Assembly (NCBI GenBank): GCA_029940475.1
Contig: JAPYUT010000003.1
Coordinates: 1-64,000, forward strand
DNA: 64,000 bases
Origin: Verrucomicrobiales bacterium
GTDB lineage: Bacteria; Verrucomicrobiota; Verrucomicrobiia; Verrucomicrobiales; DEV007
Direction: 5' to 3'
Below, piece after piece: positions 1-9,358 of the stretch. The number at the start of each line of letters is the position of its first letter. Position 1 is the first letter of the stretch. Below the pieces are notes generated by a model. That model saw only the letters and a program-made list of their open reading frames with translations. It had not been told where the DNA came from and ran no database searches. Position numbers and translations under genes: made by a program.

Positions 1-1032
1 GGGGATGATGATTTACAGCTTGATGAGGTGTTGCGCGGGAAACCGTCCCTGGTTGGCTATGAAATCGGGGGGGAAGCTGCCCTGATTGTCCGCGGGCGGC
101 GGGTCACGGTTGCAGGAAACGGGGAAGTCGGGATTCACCTTGCTGCGGCAACAGGAAGGAAGGCCAAGTGTATTGTATTAAAAGGCAGGAACGCGGCAGC
201 CGATCTTAGTGCGTTGCGTTTCGCGGCCCTTGCCCGCAGTAAGGCGCCTTTCCCCGCCGCGAAGCCTCCATCTCCTGGTCTTGAGCGCGGCACATTGATG
301 ATCATTGGCGGTGGAGCCATGCCGCGCGGGATCATTAGTGAATTCATGAAGGAGGCCGGCGGCAATAAAGCGTCCATCGTGGTGTTGCCTACCGCCGTTG
401 CCGATCCGGTGCCCGGGAAATCATCGATTGCGGATTCCTTCCGGAGAGCCGGCGCCAAAGAAGTGACGGTACTGACTGGTAGAACACGGGAAAAGGTGGA
501 AAGCGAGGAATACCTGAAGGCATTGCGCCAGGCCACCGGCATCTGGTTCGGGGGCGGGCGGCAATGGCGTTTTGCTGATGCCTATCTCGATACCAGCGCG
601 CTGCACCTCATGCATGATGTACTCGCCCGCGGCGGGGTCATCATGGGAAGTTCGGCAGGGGCATCGATTCAGGCTGATTACCTGGCACGCGCCAATCCAC
701 TGGGTAACCGCGATATTATAGCTGAAGGCTACGAGCGTGGCCTGGGCTTTATCAAGGGGGTGGCCATCGACCAGCACTTTGCCCAGCGCAACCGCTTCCA
801 GGACATGTCCTTGCTTGTCGGGCGCTATCCGCAGTTGTTGGGTATAGGCATCGATGAGGGCACTGCTTTAATTGTTGAGGGACAGGTCGGCAGGGTTGTC
901 GGCAGTGGCAGGGTGCATTTTTATGACCGCAGAAAACCTGTCATTAAAGGCAAACCTGATTACGAGTCAGTCGATGCCGATGGCCGTTACCAACTGGTTA
1001 AGCGCAGCATCCTGGATCCCGGGAAACAGTGA
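1..1032 (+). CDS. Cyanophycinase-like S51 peptidase, 5'-truncated, tandem domain
   Basis: The reading frame is open from base 1, so the gene begins outside the window; the GTG at 28 is not a convincing start. The complete domain starts near GTLMIIGGG (about nt 289) and carries the S51 nucleophile motif GSSAGAS (about nt 646), a downstream DQHFAQRNR block with a candidate catalytic His, and GIGIDEGTALIV. Cyanophycinases cleave cyanophycin (Asp-Arg polymer) to dipeptides; related S51 enzymes are dipeptidases. The residues before the complete domain (LVGYEIGGEAALIVRG, then a VAGNGEV stretch) mirror the end of that domain (GIGIDEGTALIVEG, then VVGSGRV), so the protein probably contains two S51 copies, the first with a degenerate DEG motif. 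Substrate is not decided by the sequence. It ends at TGA 1030-1032. Confidence 0.8.
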   Translation, partial: GDDDLQLDEVLRGKPSLVGYEIGGEAALIVRGRRVTVAGNGEVGIHLAAATGRKAKCIVLKGRNAAADLSALRFAALARSKAPFPAAKPPSPGLERGTLMIIGGGAMPRGIISEFMKEAGGNKASIVVLPTAVADPVPGKSSIADSFRRAGAKEVTVLTGRTREKVESEEYLKALRQATGIWFGGGRQWRFADAYLDTSALHLMHDVLARGGVIMGSSAGASIQADYLARANPLGNRDIIAEGYERGLGFIKGVAIDQHFAQRNRFQDMSLLVGRYPQLLGIGIDEGTALIVEGQVGRVVGSGRVHFYDRRKPVIKGKPDYESVDADGRYQLVKRSILDPGKQ

Positions 1033-1092
1033 GGATCCTAGCCAGTGCCCAAGTTGAGCAATCCTTGCCAAAATTGACGATCGTAGGGCGGA

Positions 1093-1332
1093 TTATTCTC
1101 TGATGTGTACTATTTTTATGCGCCCGGAGGTTCCGCTCTTGATTGTCACGTTGGTTTTCCGGGTTCCAAAATGGCGGGCAACAAGAGCAAGTAATTCCTT
1201 GTTGGCCTTGCCGTCCACGGGAGGGGCTTGAACCCTTGCAACCCAGCTTCCGTCGGCAAGTTGACCCAATGAATTACTTGCCGAGCGAGGCCTTATCCTG
1301 ATCCGGAGTATCTGTGTTGGGTTGCGGGTCAT
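1093..1332 (-). CDS. DUF167 (YggU-like) family protein
   Basis: This 79-residue protein has the compact DUF167 layout: an N-terminal beta strand with LRIRIRPRS, then WVARVQAPPVDGKANKELL and a C-terminal VTIKSGTSGRIKIVHI. The PPVDGKAN block is the family signature. Members are small cytosolic proteins of unknown function, found in nearly all bacteria and archaea. It is on the minus strand and divergent from the carbamoyltransferase gene, with about 200 bases between them in which I see no other gene. The length matches the family. Confidence 0.85.
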   Translation of the reverse strand: MTRNPTQILRIRIRPRSASNSLGQLADGSWVARVQAPPVDGKANKELLALVARHFGTRKTNVTIKSGTSGRIKIVHIRE

Positions 1333-1541
1333 TTCCCGGTCAGGTTACTCCCGCCCGGAAATTCCTGTAAGTTGAAATTTTCTGCAGATAATGTGGCCAT
1401 GCAGGACGTTTTTCCTTGAATAATTAATCAGGTTATTCGTCTGCCTGTTAATTACGCTGTAGCGGAACCCTGCAGGAAGTAGCCGTTTCCAGCGTGGATG
1501 AAACACCATCAGATCTTTTAATTTATTCAAGTTTAGCAGTT

Positions 1542-4500
1542 ATGGGAAAATATCACATGGGGATCAATATGGGGCATGATCGCTCGGTTGCAGTGGTCAA
1601 GGACGGTGAAATAGTGGTGGCTATTGAGCAGGAGAGGCTGGATCGCATTAAGCACAGCGTCGGGTTTATGCTTCAGGCTCCGGAGGCGCTGGGGCAGATT
1701 CAGGTCCCGGGCGAAAGCATTGCCTACTGCCTTGACCATTTGGATATGCCACTGGGGGAGATGGCTTCAATTACCGCCAACATGCCGGGGATTGACAAGG
1801 CTCCCGAGATCCTGCGCGGTAAATTTTCAAAGGATGTCGCCGCCCAGGTGAGGACTGTTCCCGGTCACCACCTGGCGCATGCCTATTCAGCATTTTGGCC
1901 TTCCGGTTTTGAGGAGGCACTGGTGCTGGTTGCTGATGCCAGCGGCACCACTTTCCCGGGATCCGCAGGACGCTGTACGGAGTCCTACACCCTTTACGAG
2001 GGTCGTGGCACAGAACTTCGCGAGTTGCATGGCGAACAGGTAAAAGCACACCTTGCCGCGTTGTCGACACTGGGCTTCGTCTACGAGGCGGTTTCACGCC
2101 GGGCAGGGTTTGTCACAACCCTGCATTCCGGATTGAGCTTTCCCGAGGCGGGTAAGCTCATGGGGCTTGCGGCATACGGCGGGACGCAGGAAAACTGGGA
2201 GCGATGGTTCCACAAGGAAAACGGGAGTTACCGGATCAACATGTCGGCTTATGATATTCTCCTTGAGATGGAGGCGCTTGAGAAGCGTTATGACAATGGT
2301 GAGGGCAAGCCTTATTTCCGGCCATGGCTGGTGGACCTGGCCTACAAGGTGCAAACCGAGCTGGAGGAGGTGCTTTGTGAATTGGTTGCTGATGCCTGTG
2401 CCCAGACAGGATTGAAACGCGTTTGCATGGCGGGTGGGGTGGCCCTTAACTCGGTCGCCAATTACAAGATTCTCCGTGCATGTCCACTGGAGGACATCTT
2501 TGTATTCCCGGCAGCTTCCGATAACGGGATTGCCGTTGGCTGCGCCCTCTGGGGTTACCACAATGATGAGGGTGGATCTGAACGTTCGCTCCTTGGATCG
2601 GCCTGTTTTGGCCGCAGCTACAGCAGTGATGAGGTCGATGAAGCCATTGCCCAGTTCTCAGACCTTCTGGTGGTTGAGGAACATGACTTTGAGGGCATGA
2701 CGGGCCGGGTTGCGGAAGCGCTCGCAAAGGGTAATATCGTGGCGCGATTTGAGGGAGGATCAGAATTCGGGCCGCGGGCCCTGGGGCATCGTTCCATCCT
2801 GGCGGATCCGACCTATGAACGCATGAAGGACGTGGTCAATGCGCGGGTTAAATTTCGGGAGGCCTTTCGCCCATTTGCCCCGTTTGTTCCCCTTGATCGT
2901 GCCGACGAGGTCTTTGAACTGGACAATCCCTCTCCCTATATGCTCCTGGTTGCTCCCGTGCGTGAGGAATTTCGCGCAAAGTTGCCGGCTATAACCCACG
3001 AGGACGGCACAGGTCGCATCCAGACCTGCACCCCGGAACAAAATCCCTTCTTCCATGAGATCTGCGACAAGGCGGAAAGACTGAGAGGTGGAGCACCGGT
3101 GCTCCTGAATACCAGTTTTAATGTGGCCGGGCAGCCGATTGTCGAGACGCCCAAGGAGGCGATCGAGACTTTTCTGCGCACGGATATTGATTACCTCGCG
3201 CTTGAGGGGCGATGGATCCGCCGCCGTCATCAACCAGTTAAGGATTATGCCGATCACGTGCGTGGCCTTGAGGTCGAGGCTCATCCGCACGGGCTGGATC
3301 CCGGCCAGCCGGGGGTGCGCAACATGATGAGTGATCTTGATGCTGCCATGTTCATGGGAACGGTCAGCAGCCACTGGAGTGAGAATGAGGTGAATGCAAT
3401 TTCTGCAGAATGCGGCCGTTACAAGGAGACCAGTTGCCTGTTCATGCAATCTCCTTTCCTGGCACCGCTGGAAACTCAAATCGGGGCGGATGCGACCCTG
3501 ATCATTGATCCCAGGGGGCATTCGGTACTGGTTGATGAAACCGGAAAGCAGAGTGAAATGCGCCTCGATATGGATCAACTGCAGACATTGCTGGCACTTC
3601 GGCATGCCCCGGGGAGTTTTACCGAAAAATTGCGCCTGGAGCTTGCTGCGACCCCGGCAGAATTTGATGACATTGTGGCTGAGATGATCACGGTAGCGGC
3701 ACAATTCGCAGTGACCGTGCACGGCGGGTGGTCAGAGGGTTTGTCGTCCGTGGCAATGGAGGATATCCCGGTTACATCAGGGTTTACACTTGCAGTTTAC
3801 GAAGCAGATGAAGTGAATATCATTGCACGGTTGCGCAGTGTACGACGCTCCATTGTCGGCCATGGTTACACGGAGGTGGCAATTTGTGAGATGCTCAAGG
3901 TTGAATCCCTTCAGGCGATTGAGCCTACCAGGCTTCATTATTACGACAAACATGTTCTTCCCGAGACACCGCTGGCTGATCTTGTGCGACTCTTCCAGTT
4001 AAGGGCTTCAGTGTCCCGGGAACGTGCGGGAAAAATATTTAGCGACTTGGATTTCGATCTCCTCGAAGTGCTCGGCATCATTGTGGACAGGGAAGGGATG
4101 ATCTGGGGAGGAGTAGACCTGTTTTGTTCCGGTGGGTTACTTTTCGCAACCGATCATCGCTATATGCTCAGGGAAGAAGATCGGCTTGATGAAGACCCGG
4201 TCATGTATATCGGGATGGACAGCCACGGTCTGGTGCAAACCGCACCAAGGGAAGCCTGCGGGCGGGTGCTGGATCTGTGCTGCGGATCAGGGGTTCAGGG
4301 GCTTGTAGCCAGCCGATATGCGCAGCACATCGTGGCGGTTGACCTTAACCCGCGCGCGATCAGGTTTGCCCGCTTTAATGCACAAATCAACGGCATCGCC
4401 AATTACGAGGTGCGGCTGGGAAGCCTTTACGAGGCAGTCGGCAATGAGCAGTTTGACTGCATCCTTGCCAATCCACCCTTCGTCCCAAGTCCTGAGCAAT

Positions 4501-5333
4501 CCCTGAAGTTTCGTGATGGCGGGGCAAGTGGTGAGAATGTGCTCAGGGCGATTATTGAGGAGGCATGGCAATATCTCAGTCCTGAAGGTCGTCTGTGTAT
4601 CGTGACGGACCTGGTGGATGTGCAATCCTATGAGGCAAAGCTTAAATCCTGGCTGGGTGAAGCGGATGCCTGTGCGCTTATCCTTACAACTGCTGATCGT
4701 GACGAAATCCTGTTCTCGGTGCCGCATTGTCATGCGCCTTTCTCGCAATCCCTTGCTGAATATAATGACGAGCTTGATCGCTGGGTGGTAAACTTCCGGA
4801 GTGCGGATTTAAATGCCGTCAACTTCGGTTACATCTTGGCATGGAAAAGTGAGGCAACCTCAGGCTGTGACATCACCACCCGGACGATTCATAACCCGTC
4901 CAAGCCTGTTTGGAAGCAGGTAGAGCAGTGGCTACAGCAGCGCAAGTTGTGGGACAGCGACGATGCAGATTCATTGATCCTTGCCCCGCATCCCGGGTTG
5001 AAGATTCTCACCGAGGAAAGTCCCTCGGGAGAGGACAAGCGTTGTGAGTTGTGTTTTCCGGATGATCCTTTCTTCACCAACTACGAGGTGAGTTCTTTAA
5101 TCGCCGATGAAATCAGGAGGATAAAGCTGACTGAACCAACCCTTTCAAGGTGGAGGGGGTCGCCGGATTATCCTTGGGTGGAGAACCTGCACCGCCTCGG
5201 AGTCTTACAACTTAACAGGACAGGCAACAGCATGGAGGATTGCGGGCCTGTTGCCAGGGGGAATCCTGACAGCCGGATTGAGCAACGTGCCACGAAGACA
5301 ACTCCCACCTGTTTATCGAGTTATCTCGGATAA
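1542..5333 (+). CDS. Carbamoyltransferase fused to class I SAM methyltransferase
   Basis: This is a fusion of about 1263 residues from the ATG at 1542, chosen because GINMGHDRSV, the usual carbamoyltransferase N-terminus, follows within a few residues; a GTG at 1494 and an ATG at 1557 are alternatives. Residues 1-570 form a complete NodU/CmcH-type carbamoyltransferase: EQERLDRIKH, HHLAHAYSAF (about 109-118), FGPRALGHRSI (about 409), RPFAPFVP and NTSFNVAGQP. These enzymes transfer the carbamoyl group of carbamoyl phosphate to a hydroxyl, via carbamoyl-adenylate. Residues about 580-830 are unrecognised. Residues about 840-1130 look like a PrmC/HemK-type methyltransferase, with VLDLCCGSGVQG (about 909) and LANPPFVPSPE (about 975), preceded by a winged-helix-like leader resembling DUF7059. 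The substrate is unknown. It stands alone, convergent with the next gene. Confidence 0.85.
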   Translation: MGKYHMGINMGHDRSVAVVKDGEIVVAIEQERLDRIKHSVGFMLQAPEALGQIQVPGESIAYCLDHLDMPLGEMASITANMPGIDKAPEILRGKFSKDVAAQVRTVPGHHLAHAYSAFWPSGFEEALVLVADASGTTFPGSAGRCTESYTLYEGRGTELRELHGEQVKAHLAALSTLGFVYEAVSRRAGFVTTLHSGLSFPEAGKLMGLAAYGGTQENWERWFHKENGSYRINMSAYDILLEMEALEKRYDNGEGKPYFRPWLVDLAYKVQTELEEVLCELVADACAQTGLKRVCMAGGVALNSVANYKILRACPLEDIFVFPAASDNGIAVGCALWGYHNDEGGSERSLLGSACFGRSYSSDEVDEAIAQFSDLLVVEEHDFEGMTGRVAEALAKGNIVARFEGGSEFGPRALGHRSILADPTYERMKDVVNARVKFREAFRPFAPFVPLDRADEVFELDNPSPYMLLVAPVREEFRAKLPAITHEDGTGRIQTCTPEQNPFFHEICDKAERLRGGAPVLLNTSFNVAGQPIVETPKEAIETFLRTDIDYLALEGRWIRRRHQPVKDYADHVRGLEVEAHPHGLDPGQPGVRNMMSDLDAAMFMGTVSSHWSENEVNAISAECGRYKETSCLFMQSPFLAPLETQIGADATLIIDPRGHSVLVDETGKQSEMRLDMDQLQTLLALRHAPGSFTEKLRLELAATPAEFDDIVAEMITVAAQFAVTVHGGWSEGLSSVAMEDIPVTSGFTLAVYEADEVNIIARLRSVRRSIVGHGYTEVAICEMLKVESLQAIEPTRLHYYDKHVLPETPLADLVRLFQLRASVSRERAGKIFSDLDFDLLEVLGIIVDREGMIWGGVDLFCSGGLLFATDHRYMLREEDRLDEDPVMYIGMDSHGLVQTAPREACGRVLDLCCGSGVQGLVASRYAQHIVAVDLNPRAIRFARFNAQINGIANYEVRLGSLYEAVGNEQFDCILANPPFVPSPEQSLKFRDGGASGENVLRAIIEEAWQYLSPEGRLCIVTDLVDVQSYEAKLKSWLGEADACALILTTADRDEILFSVPHCHAPFSQSLAEYNDELDRWVVNFRSADLNAVNFGYILAWKSEATSGCDITTRTIHNPSKPVWKQVEQWLQQRKLWDSDDADSLILAPHPGLKILTEESPSGEDKRCELCFPDDPFFTNYEVSSLIADEIRRIKLTEPTLSRWRGSPDYPWVENLHRLGVLQLNRTGNSMEDCGPVARGNPDSRIEQRATKTTPTCLSSYLG

Positions 5334-5350
5334 CGCAATGCGTGTGTGGT

Positions 5351-6658
5351 TTAACGATGCCGTTGTGGCGGATTGAGCACCTGTTGCTGGGCGCCCGGAG
5401 GCAGCCCGCTGGTTGCCAGCCATTCCCTTGCTTCGCTTGCGTTACGCTGAAACATCGATTGACCAGCCCGTATAAGGGCGCCTTCGCGCGCATCGGCATC
5501 ATTGATCTCTGCGGCCCATGCAATGGCTGCCTGCGGATTTTCCGAGGCAAGGCGCCTGGAGAAGCCGCTAATGGCGGAGTCGCGTTCCGGTGATTGCGGC
5601 ATGGTGATCAGGTGCTCGCTTGCCGCTTGCGGGTCGCGTTTTGCCCATTCACCAAAAGCCGATGAAAGGCCAGCGGATTTCCCCTCGCCTGCAGCAAGTG
5701 AATCCAGCCAGTTGATTGCGGCGACCGGATCCCTTTCCGCCCACTCGTCACCGACTTCCTCGATCACGCGGGCGTTATGGGCTTCACCGGCAAAGCGTTC
5801 TGCCCAGGCTGCGGCACCCTGAGGGTCAACGGCGACATAATCATGGGCCACACGATCCATGGCAGCCGCCCGCATTGGACCATCGGGCAGGTTTTCTGCC
5901 CACAGTGATGCTTCAAGGGGTCCCCCGGCGCGCAGCACCCTGGAGGCGACAATACCAAGCATTCCCTGTGCTTCTTTGTCACCCATTTCAGCTAATTGAT
6001 ACGCGTAGCGCGCTGCTGCTGAGGGATCATTATCTGCTATGCCGCTAATCATGGCGCCCCTTAACCCGGCACGATCACCTTCAGGCAACTCATTGAACCA
6101 ATTAAAGGCAAGATCAGGTTGCGCACTTGCCCAGCCAGCCATCGTCACCGCCATGTCCAACTCCCGCGTCTTCTTGCCGTTTAAAACCGCTTGCGCACCA
6201 CCAATAGCTCCCCAGGCGTAGTGAAAATCCTTAAACTCGGCGCTTTCCGGGCGCAACGACTTGACCTGCTCGCGTATCAGCAGAGCATTTTCCGCTGTCA
6301 TGCCCTGAAGAAGCCGGGCAAAGGCCATTCGCCGGCGGACAGGGTTGCTGTCCTTGGTCATCAAGTGTCCAAGCTGCTCAATGTCCCAATCGCTTAAGGG
6401 TTGCCGTGCAGCGGCTGGCAAGCCGGCAGCAATAGCTAAGGGTGTGCCTGGCCTGTTTAAGTTGGCAGGGATTGCCGATGCCCCGGCTTTGGGTGCGCGG
6501 GTATTGCTGATGGGGGCAAGTGAAGAGAGCGGAGATGAATGCTTATTGCCTTGTTTGGGTTCCGGCGATTGATGCTGCGTGGTTCTCGCGGATCCTACTA
6601 CGAATGCAATAACCGCGATTAAAAACCAACAGCAGTGCATGAATGGCAAATTTCGCAT
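5351..6658 (-). CDS. Secreted/membrane-anchored alpha-repeat protein of unknown function
   Basis: I do not recognise a characterised family. The N-terminus (MRNLPFMHCCWFLIAVIAFVVG) is a signal peptide or membrane anchor, followed by a low-complexity linker to about residue 80. The rest is a series of about seven degenerate repeats of 30-40 residues built on a pattern like W-A-x-R-D-P-x-A-A-x-x-W, for example EWAERDPVAAINWL, EWAKRDPQAASEHL and RLASENPQAAIAWA. This suggests a helical solenoid for protein-protein binding. Similar uncharacterised repeat proteins are, to my knowledge, common in Verrucomicrobiota. It lies downstream of the PQQ gene on the same strand, 134 bases away, and converges on the carbamoyltransferase with 17 bases between stops. 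Confidence 0.7.
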   Translation of the reverse strand: MRNLPFMHCCWFLIAVIAFVVGSARTTQHQSPEPKQGNKHSSPLSSLAPISNTRAPKAGASAIPANLNRPGTPLAIAAGLPAAARQPLSDWDIEQLGHLMTKDSNPVRRRMAFARLLQGMTAENALLIREQVKSLRPESAEFKDFHYAWGAIGGAQAVLNGKKTRELDMAVTMAGWASAQPDLAFNWFNELPEGDRAGLRGAMISGIADNDPSAAARYAYQLAEMGDKEAQGMLGIVASRVLRAGGPLEASLWAENLPDGPMRAAAMDRVAHDYVAVDPQGAAAWAERFAGEAHNARVIEEVGDEWAERDPVAAINWLDSLAAGEGKSAGLSSAFGEWAKRDPQAASEHLITMPQSPERDSAISGFSRRLASENPQAAIAWAAEINDADAREGALIRAGQSMFQRNASEAREWLATSGLPPGAQQQVLNPPQRHR

Positions 6659-6792
6659 TGTGTGATTCTAAGATGTTAAATGATACAAATAAAGGGTTTA
6701 TGATACTTACCGGGCAGATAGGATCCGATTCCGGGAACCTCCTCTATACCGCTGTTTGCAGCAGGAACTTACGGTATTTCTTTGTCGGCGAA

Positions 6793-8337
6793 TTAACTTT
6801 TACTGCGCAGAGCCAGCAGGGTTTTTTCCGAACGGATATAAATTGTCGAGGAATCGATAGCCGGGGTTACCAGGACAGGCTCCTTGAGATCGTAACGGTG
6901 GATCAGCTCAAATTTTCCCCCGGTTTTCACCACTGATAGCAATCCAAAGTTTGAGATCAGGTAAAGGTGATCGTTGGCCACTATAGGGGAAGCGCTGTAT
7001 TGGCCGGAACCGTCGAGGCGTTCGCGATAAAGCTGGGTGCCGTCTTTGGCATCAACTACCGCGAGCAATCCGCCATTTCGCACCAGGTAAATATGGCCCT
7101 GGTAGAATAGCGGGGAAGGAATTTCCGGGATGCTGCGGTTGAGTTCCCAGCTTGCATGGCTGTCCTCAACATTGCCTTCGCCACCGGGCCTGATCGCCAT
7201 CAGCAAGGGCCTGCCGCGTCGAAAGGACATGTGGGCGGTATATTCTTCATCAGTCCAGAAGCCGTCCCTGTTCTTGTCGACCCAGCCGAATATCCCGTCG
7301 AGTCGCCCCTTGCGCTGCTGTTTGTTCTCCGGCAAGGGGATGCCGAACCCGGGATGACCGAGGGGCAATTCGGGACGCAACGGGTAGGTGAAGTGCCCGG
7401 TCATTTCCTTGCGTTCCAGTTTGCCGTCATTGTTGGCGTCAAAGCGCATGATTGCCTGCCAAAAGGGTTGCGGGTCGATTTTGTCGTCAGCGCCGCCACC
7501 CAGTTGTGCTGATGAGATGTAAACGTGGCCGTTTCCCGCAACCGGGACAGCGATTGTCTCGCGGGAAAATCCGCCGACGAACCATTTCTCGGCGCCGGTG
7601 TCCGGATTATAGCTGCGCACACGGCCATTGCCCAAAACGATGAGTTCTTCATCTTCTCCGTGTTTCCAGATCATCGGCGTTGACCAGCCACTGCGATGAT
7701 GCGGGCGCTGGGCTTCCCATGCCACCTCGCCGGTATCCTTCTTGAAGGCGACGATTTTGGATTGGCTTAACTTGCTCTTTAGGAGGTTACTGTCGTTGTC
7801 GATAACAAGGATCACCGTGTTCTTGTATGCGATTGGTGAGGTCGACATGCCGTAGAGGCTCTTGGGTGTTGAGATTGACCGGGCCCATTTTTCCAGACCG
7901 TCGTGGTCATAGCAGATCAGGCCAAAGGAGCCGAAGTAGACATAGACATGTCCTGCATCAACCAGGGGGGTTGATGTTGCGGGACTGCTTGTCTTGTGGA
8001 CTTTTTCCAAGGGGACTTCAGGAGCCTCGCGTCGCCACAGGGACTTACCGGAACTGCTCTCAAAGGCAAGCGTGACAAGACGATTATTGTCGATTGCAGT
8101 CAAAAATATTTTTCCGTCCGAGAGCACCGGAGAGGAAAGGCCGGGAGGGATCGCCACTTTCCATGCTTGGTGACCGGCTTCCGGTTTTAATGGCGGGCGG
8201 CAGCCCTGTGCCACACCTGAGCCGTTGGGCCCCCTGAACTGGTTCCAGGATGGGGCATCGGCCCCTGTTCCTGATGGGCCTGCTGCGAGGGTTATCGCCA
8301 TGATCAAGGATTGGAAACGCAGCGGTCTGAAATTCAT
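6793..8337 (-). CDS. Secreted PQQ-like beta-propeller protein with EF-hands
   Basis: I choose the ATG at 8337 because it gives a clean signal peptide (MNFRPLRFQSLIMAITLAAG); an upstream start at 8370 exists. The mature protein starts WNQFRGPNGSGVA, the typical opening of planctomycete/verrucomicrobial PQQ-propeller proteins. Blade motifs include SSGKSLWRREAP, DTGEVAWEAQRP, NPDTGAEKWF and DGTQLYRERL. Two EF-hand loops, DANNDGKLERKE and DKNRDGFWTDEE, sit between blades in the middle of the protein. No dehydrogenase active site is evident, so it is more likely a scaffold or binding protein in the periplasm or at the cell surface than an enzyme. Calcium binding is inferred from the loop residues. 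Confidence 0.82.
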   Translation of the reverse strand: MNFRPLRFQSLIMAITLAAGPSGTGADAPSWNQFRGPNGSGVAQGCRPPLKPEAGHQAWKVAIPPGLSSPVLSDGKIFLTAIDNNRLVTLAFESSSGKSLWRREAPEVPLEKVHKTSSPATSTPLVDAGHVYVYFGSFGLICYDHDGLEKWARSISTPKSLYGMSTSPIAYKNTVILVIDNDSNLLKSKLSQSKIVAFKKDTGEVAWEAQRPHHRSGWSTPMIWKHGEDEELIVLGNGRVRSYNPDTGAEKWFVGGFSRETIAVPVAGNGHVYISSAQLGGGADDKIDPQPFWQAIMRFDANNDGKLERKEMTGHFTYPLRPELPLGHPGFGIPLPENKQQRKGRLDGIFGWVDKNRDGFWTDEEYTAHMSFRRGRPLLMAIRPGGEGNVEDSHASWELNRSIPEIPSPLFYQGHIYLVRNGGLLAVVDAKDGTQLYRERLDGSGQYSASPIVANDHLYLISNFGLLSVVKTGGKFELIHRYDLKEPVLVTPAIDSSTIYIRSEKTLLALRSKS

Positions 8338-8509
8338 TTTGCCGGAGAGTTTGGCACAAGTCATAGCCACCCGGCAACCCCGGAATCACATCGCCATGGC
8401 AACTTGGCCCTGGTTTCATGGAAGGCTATAATCACTTTGCTGTTTTTCACCTGCGGGAGATCGTCCAGTCATCTGTGGCGGGGAGGCTACTCCCGATGTA
8501 GATTTATCA

Positions 8510-9352
8510 ATGCTCGAACTTCTGCTAGGAAGACATCATACCCTGCGCGTGTCTTCCCGGCACAGTGCCGGCTTGATGCTTGATGCCGGTGAACATGGTG
8601 AAATCCTGCTGCCCAGGCGTTATGTGCCCGATGGCCTTGAGCCGGATGGTGAGGTTGAGGTATTTATATCCCTTGATTCCGAGGATCGACCGGTTGCAAC
8701 TACCGAGTGCCCTCTGGTAAAGGCCGGTGGGTTTGCCCTGCTCAGGGTTGCTGCCGTGACGCGTGTTGGCGTGTTCCTCGACTGGGGTATGCCCAAAGAC
8801 CTGCTGCTGCCTTTTGCCGAGCAGATCCGCCGCTTAAAGGTTGGCGATAATGAACTGGTGCATGTTGATGTTGACCGGGTCAGCGGGCGGTTGGTGGCTT
8901 CGGCAAAGCTCAATAAGTTTGTCGCGGATACGGCACCATCGCATTTGCATGGGGGGAACATGGTATCGCTATTGATCGTGGAGAAGACCGATTTAGGAAT
9001 CAAGGCGATCGTTGATGATTGCTGCTGGGGATTACTGCGCAGTGATGGCGGCAATCTACCTGTACGCGGCATGCGTTGCAGTGGATATATCAGCCGCGTG
9101 CGCGAGGATGAGCTGATTGACCTCAGCCTGGATCCCCCGGGATATGCCAAGGTGCCTGTCGCCGCAGAGAAACTTGCCGCGGTATTGTCGGCTGCGGAAG
9201 GGGGCTTTCTTCCCATTCATGACAAGAGTCCGCCGGAGCAGGTGCGGGAGATTCTCGGTATCAGCAAAAAGGTATTCAAGCAGGCTGTCGGCGCGCTTTA
9301 TAAGGCCGGAAGTATTCGCATTGGCGAGGATGGTATTTATTGGCTGAAGTAG
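8510..9352 (+). CDS. CvfB-family S1-like RNA-binding protein
   Basis: This 280-residue protein matches the CvfB/YitL layout: tandem S1-like OB folds followed by a C-terminal winged helix. Motifs include GEILLPRRYVPDGL, the S1 block VTRVGVFLDWGMPKDLLLPFAEQ (split here between its two halves), GYISRVREDELIDLSL, and the winged-helix tail PEQVREILGISKKVFKQAVG ending with a GIYWLK strand. CvfB proteins bind RNA and affect virulence-gene expression in Staphylococcus; the role here is unknown. Length equals the family norm. The following small gene starts 6 bases after the stop, with its ribosome binding site (AGAGGAG) overlapping this stop, so the two are probably co-translated. Confidence 0.85.
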   Translation: MLELLLGRHHTLRVSSRHSAGLMLDAGEHGEILLPRRYVPDGLEPDGEVEVFISLDSEDRPVATTECPLVKAGGFALLRVAAVTRVGVFLDWGMPKDLLLPFAEQIRRLKVGDNELVHVDVDRVSGRLVASAKLNKFVADTAPSHLHGGNMVSLLIVEKTDLGIKAIVDDCCWGLLRSDGGNLPVRGMRCSGYISRVREDELIDLSLDPPGYAKVPVAAEKLAAVLSAAEGGFLPIHDKSPPEQVREILGISKKVFKQAVGALYKAGSIRIGEDGIYWLK

Positions 9353-9358
9353 AGGAGT

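Noticed and set aside
1345-1530. 61-codon minus-strand frame between DUF167 and the carbamoyltransferase
   Set aside because: No family pattern and no ribosome binding site; the gap looks like a promoter region.
2760-3722. 320-codon minus-strand frame inside the carbamoyltransferase gene
   Set aside because: It lies antisense to a gene with strong domain motifs, and its own translation has no family pattern.
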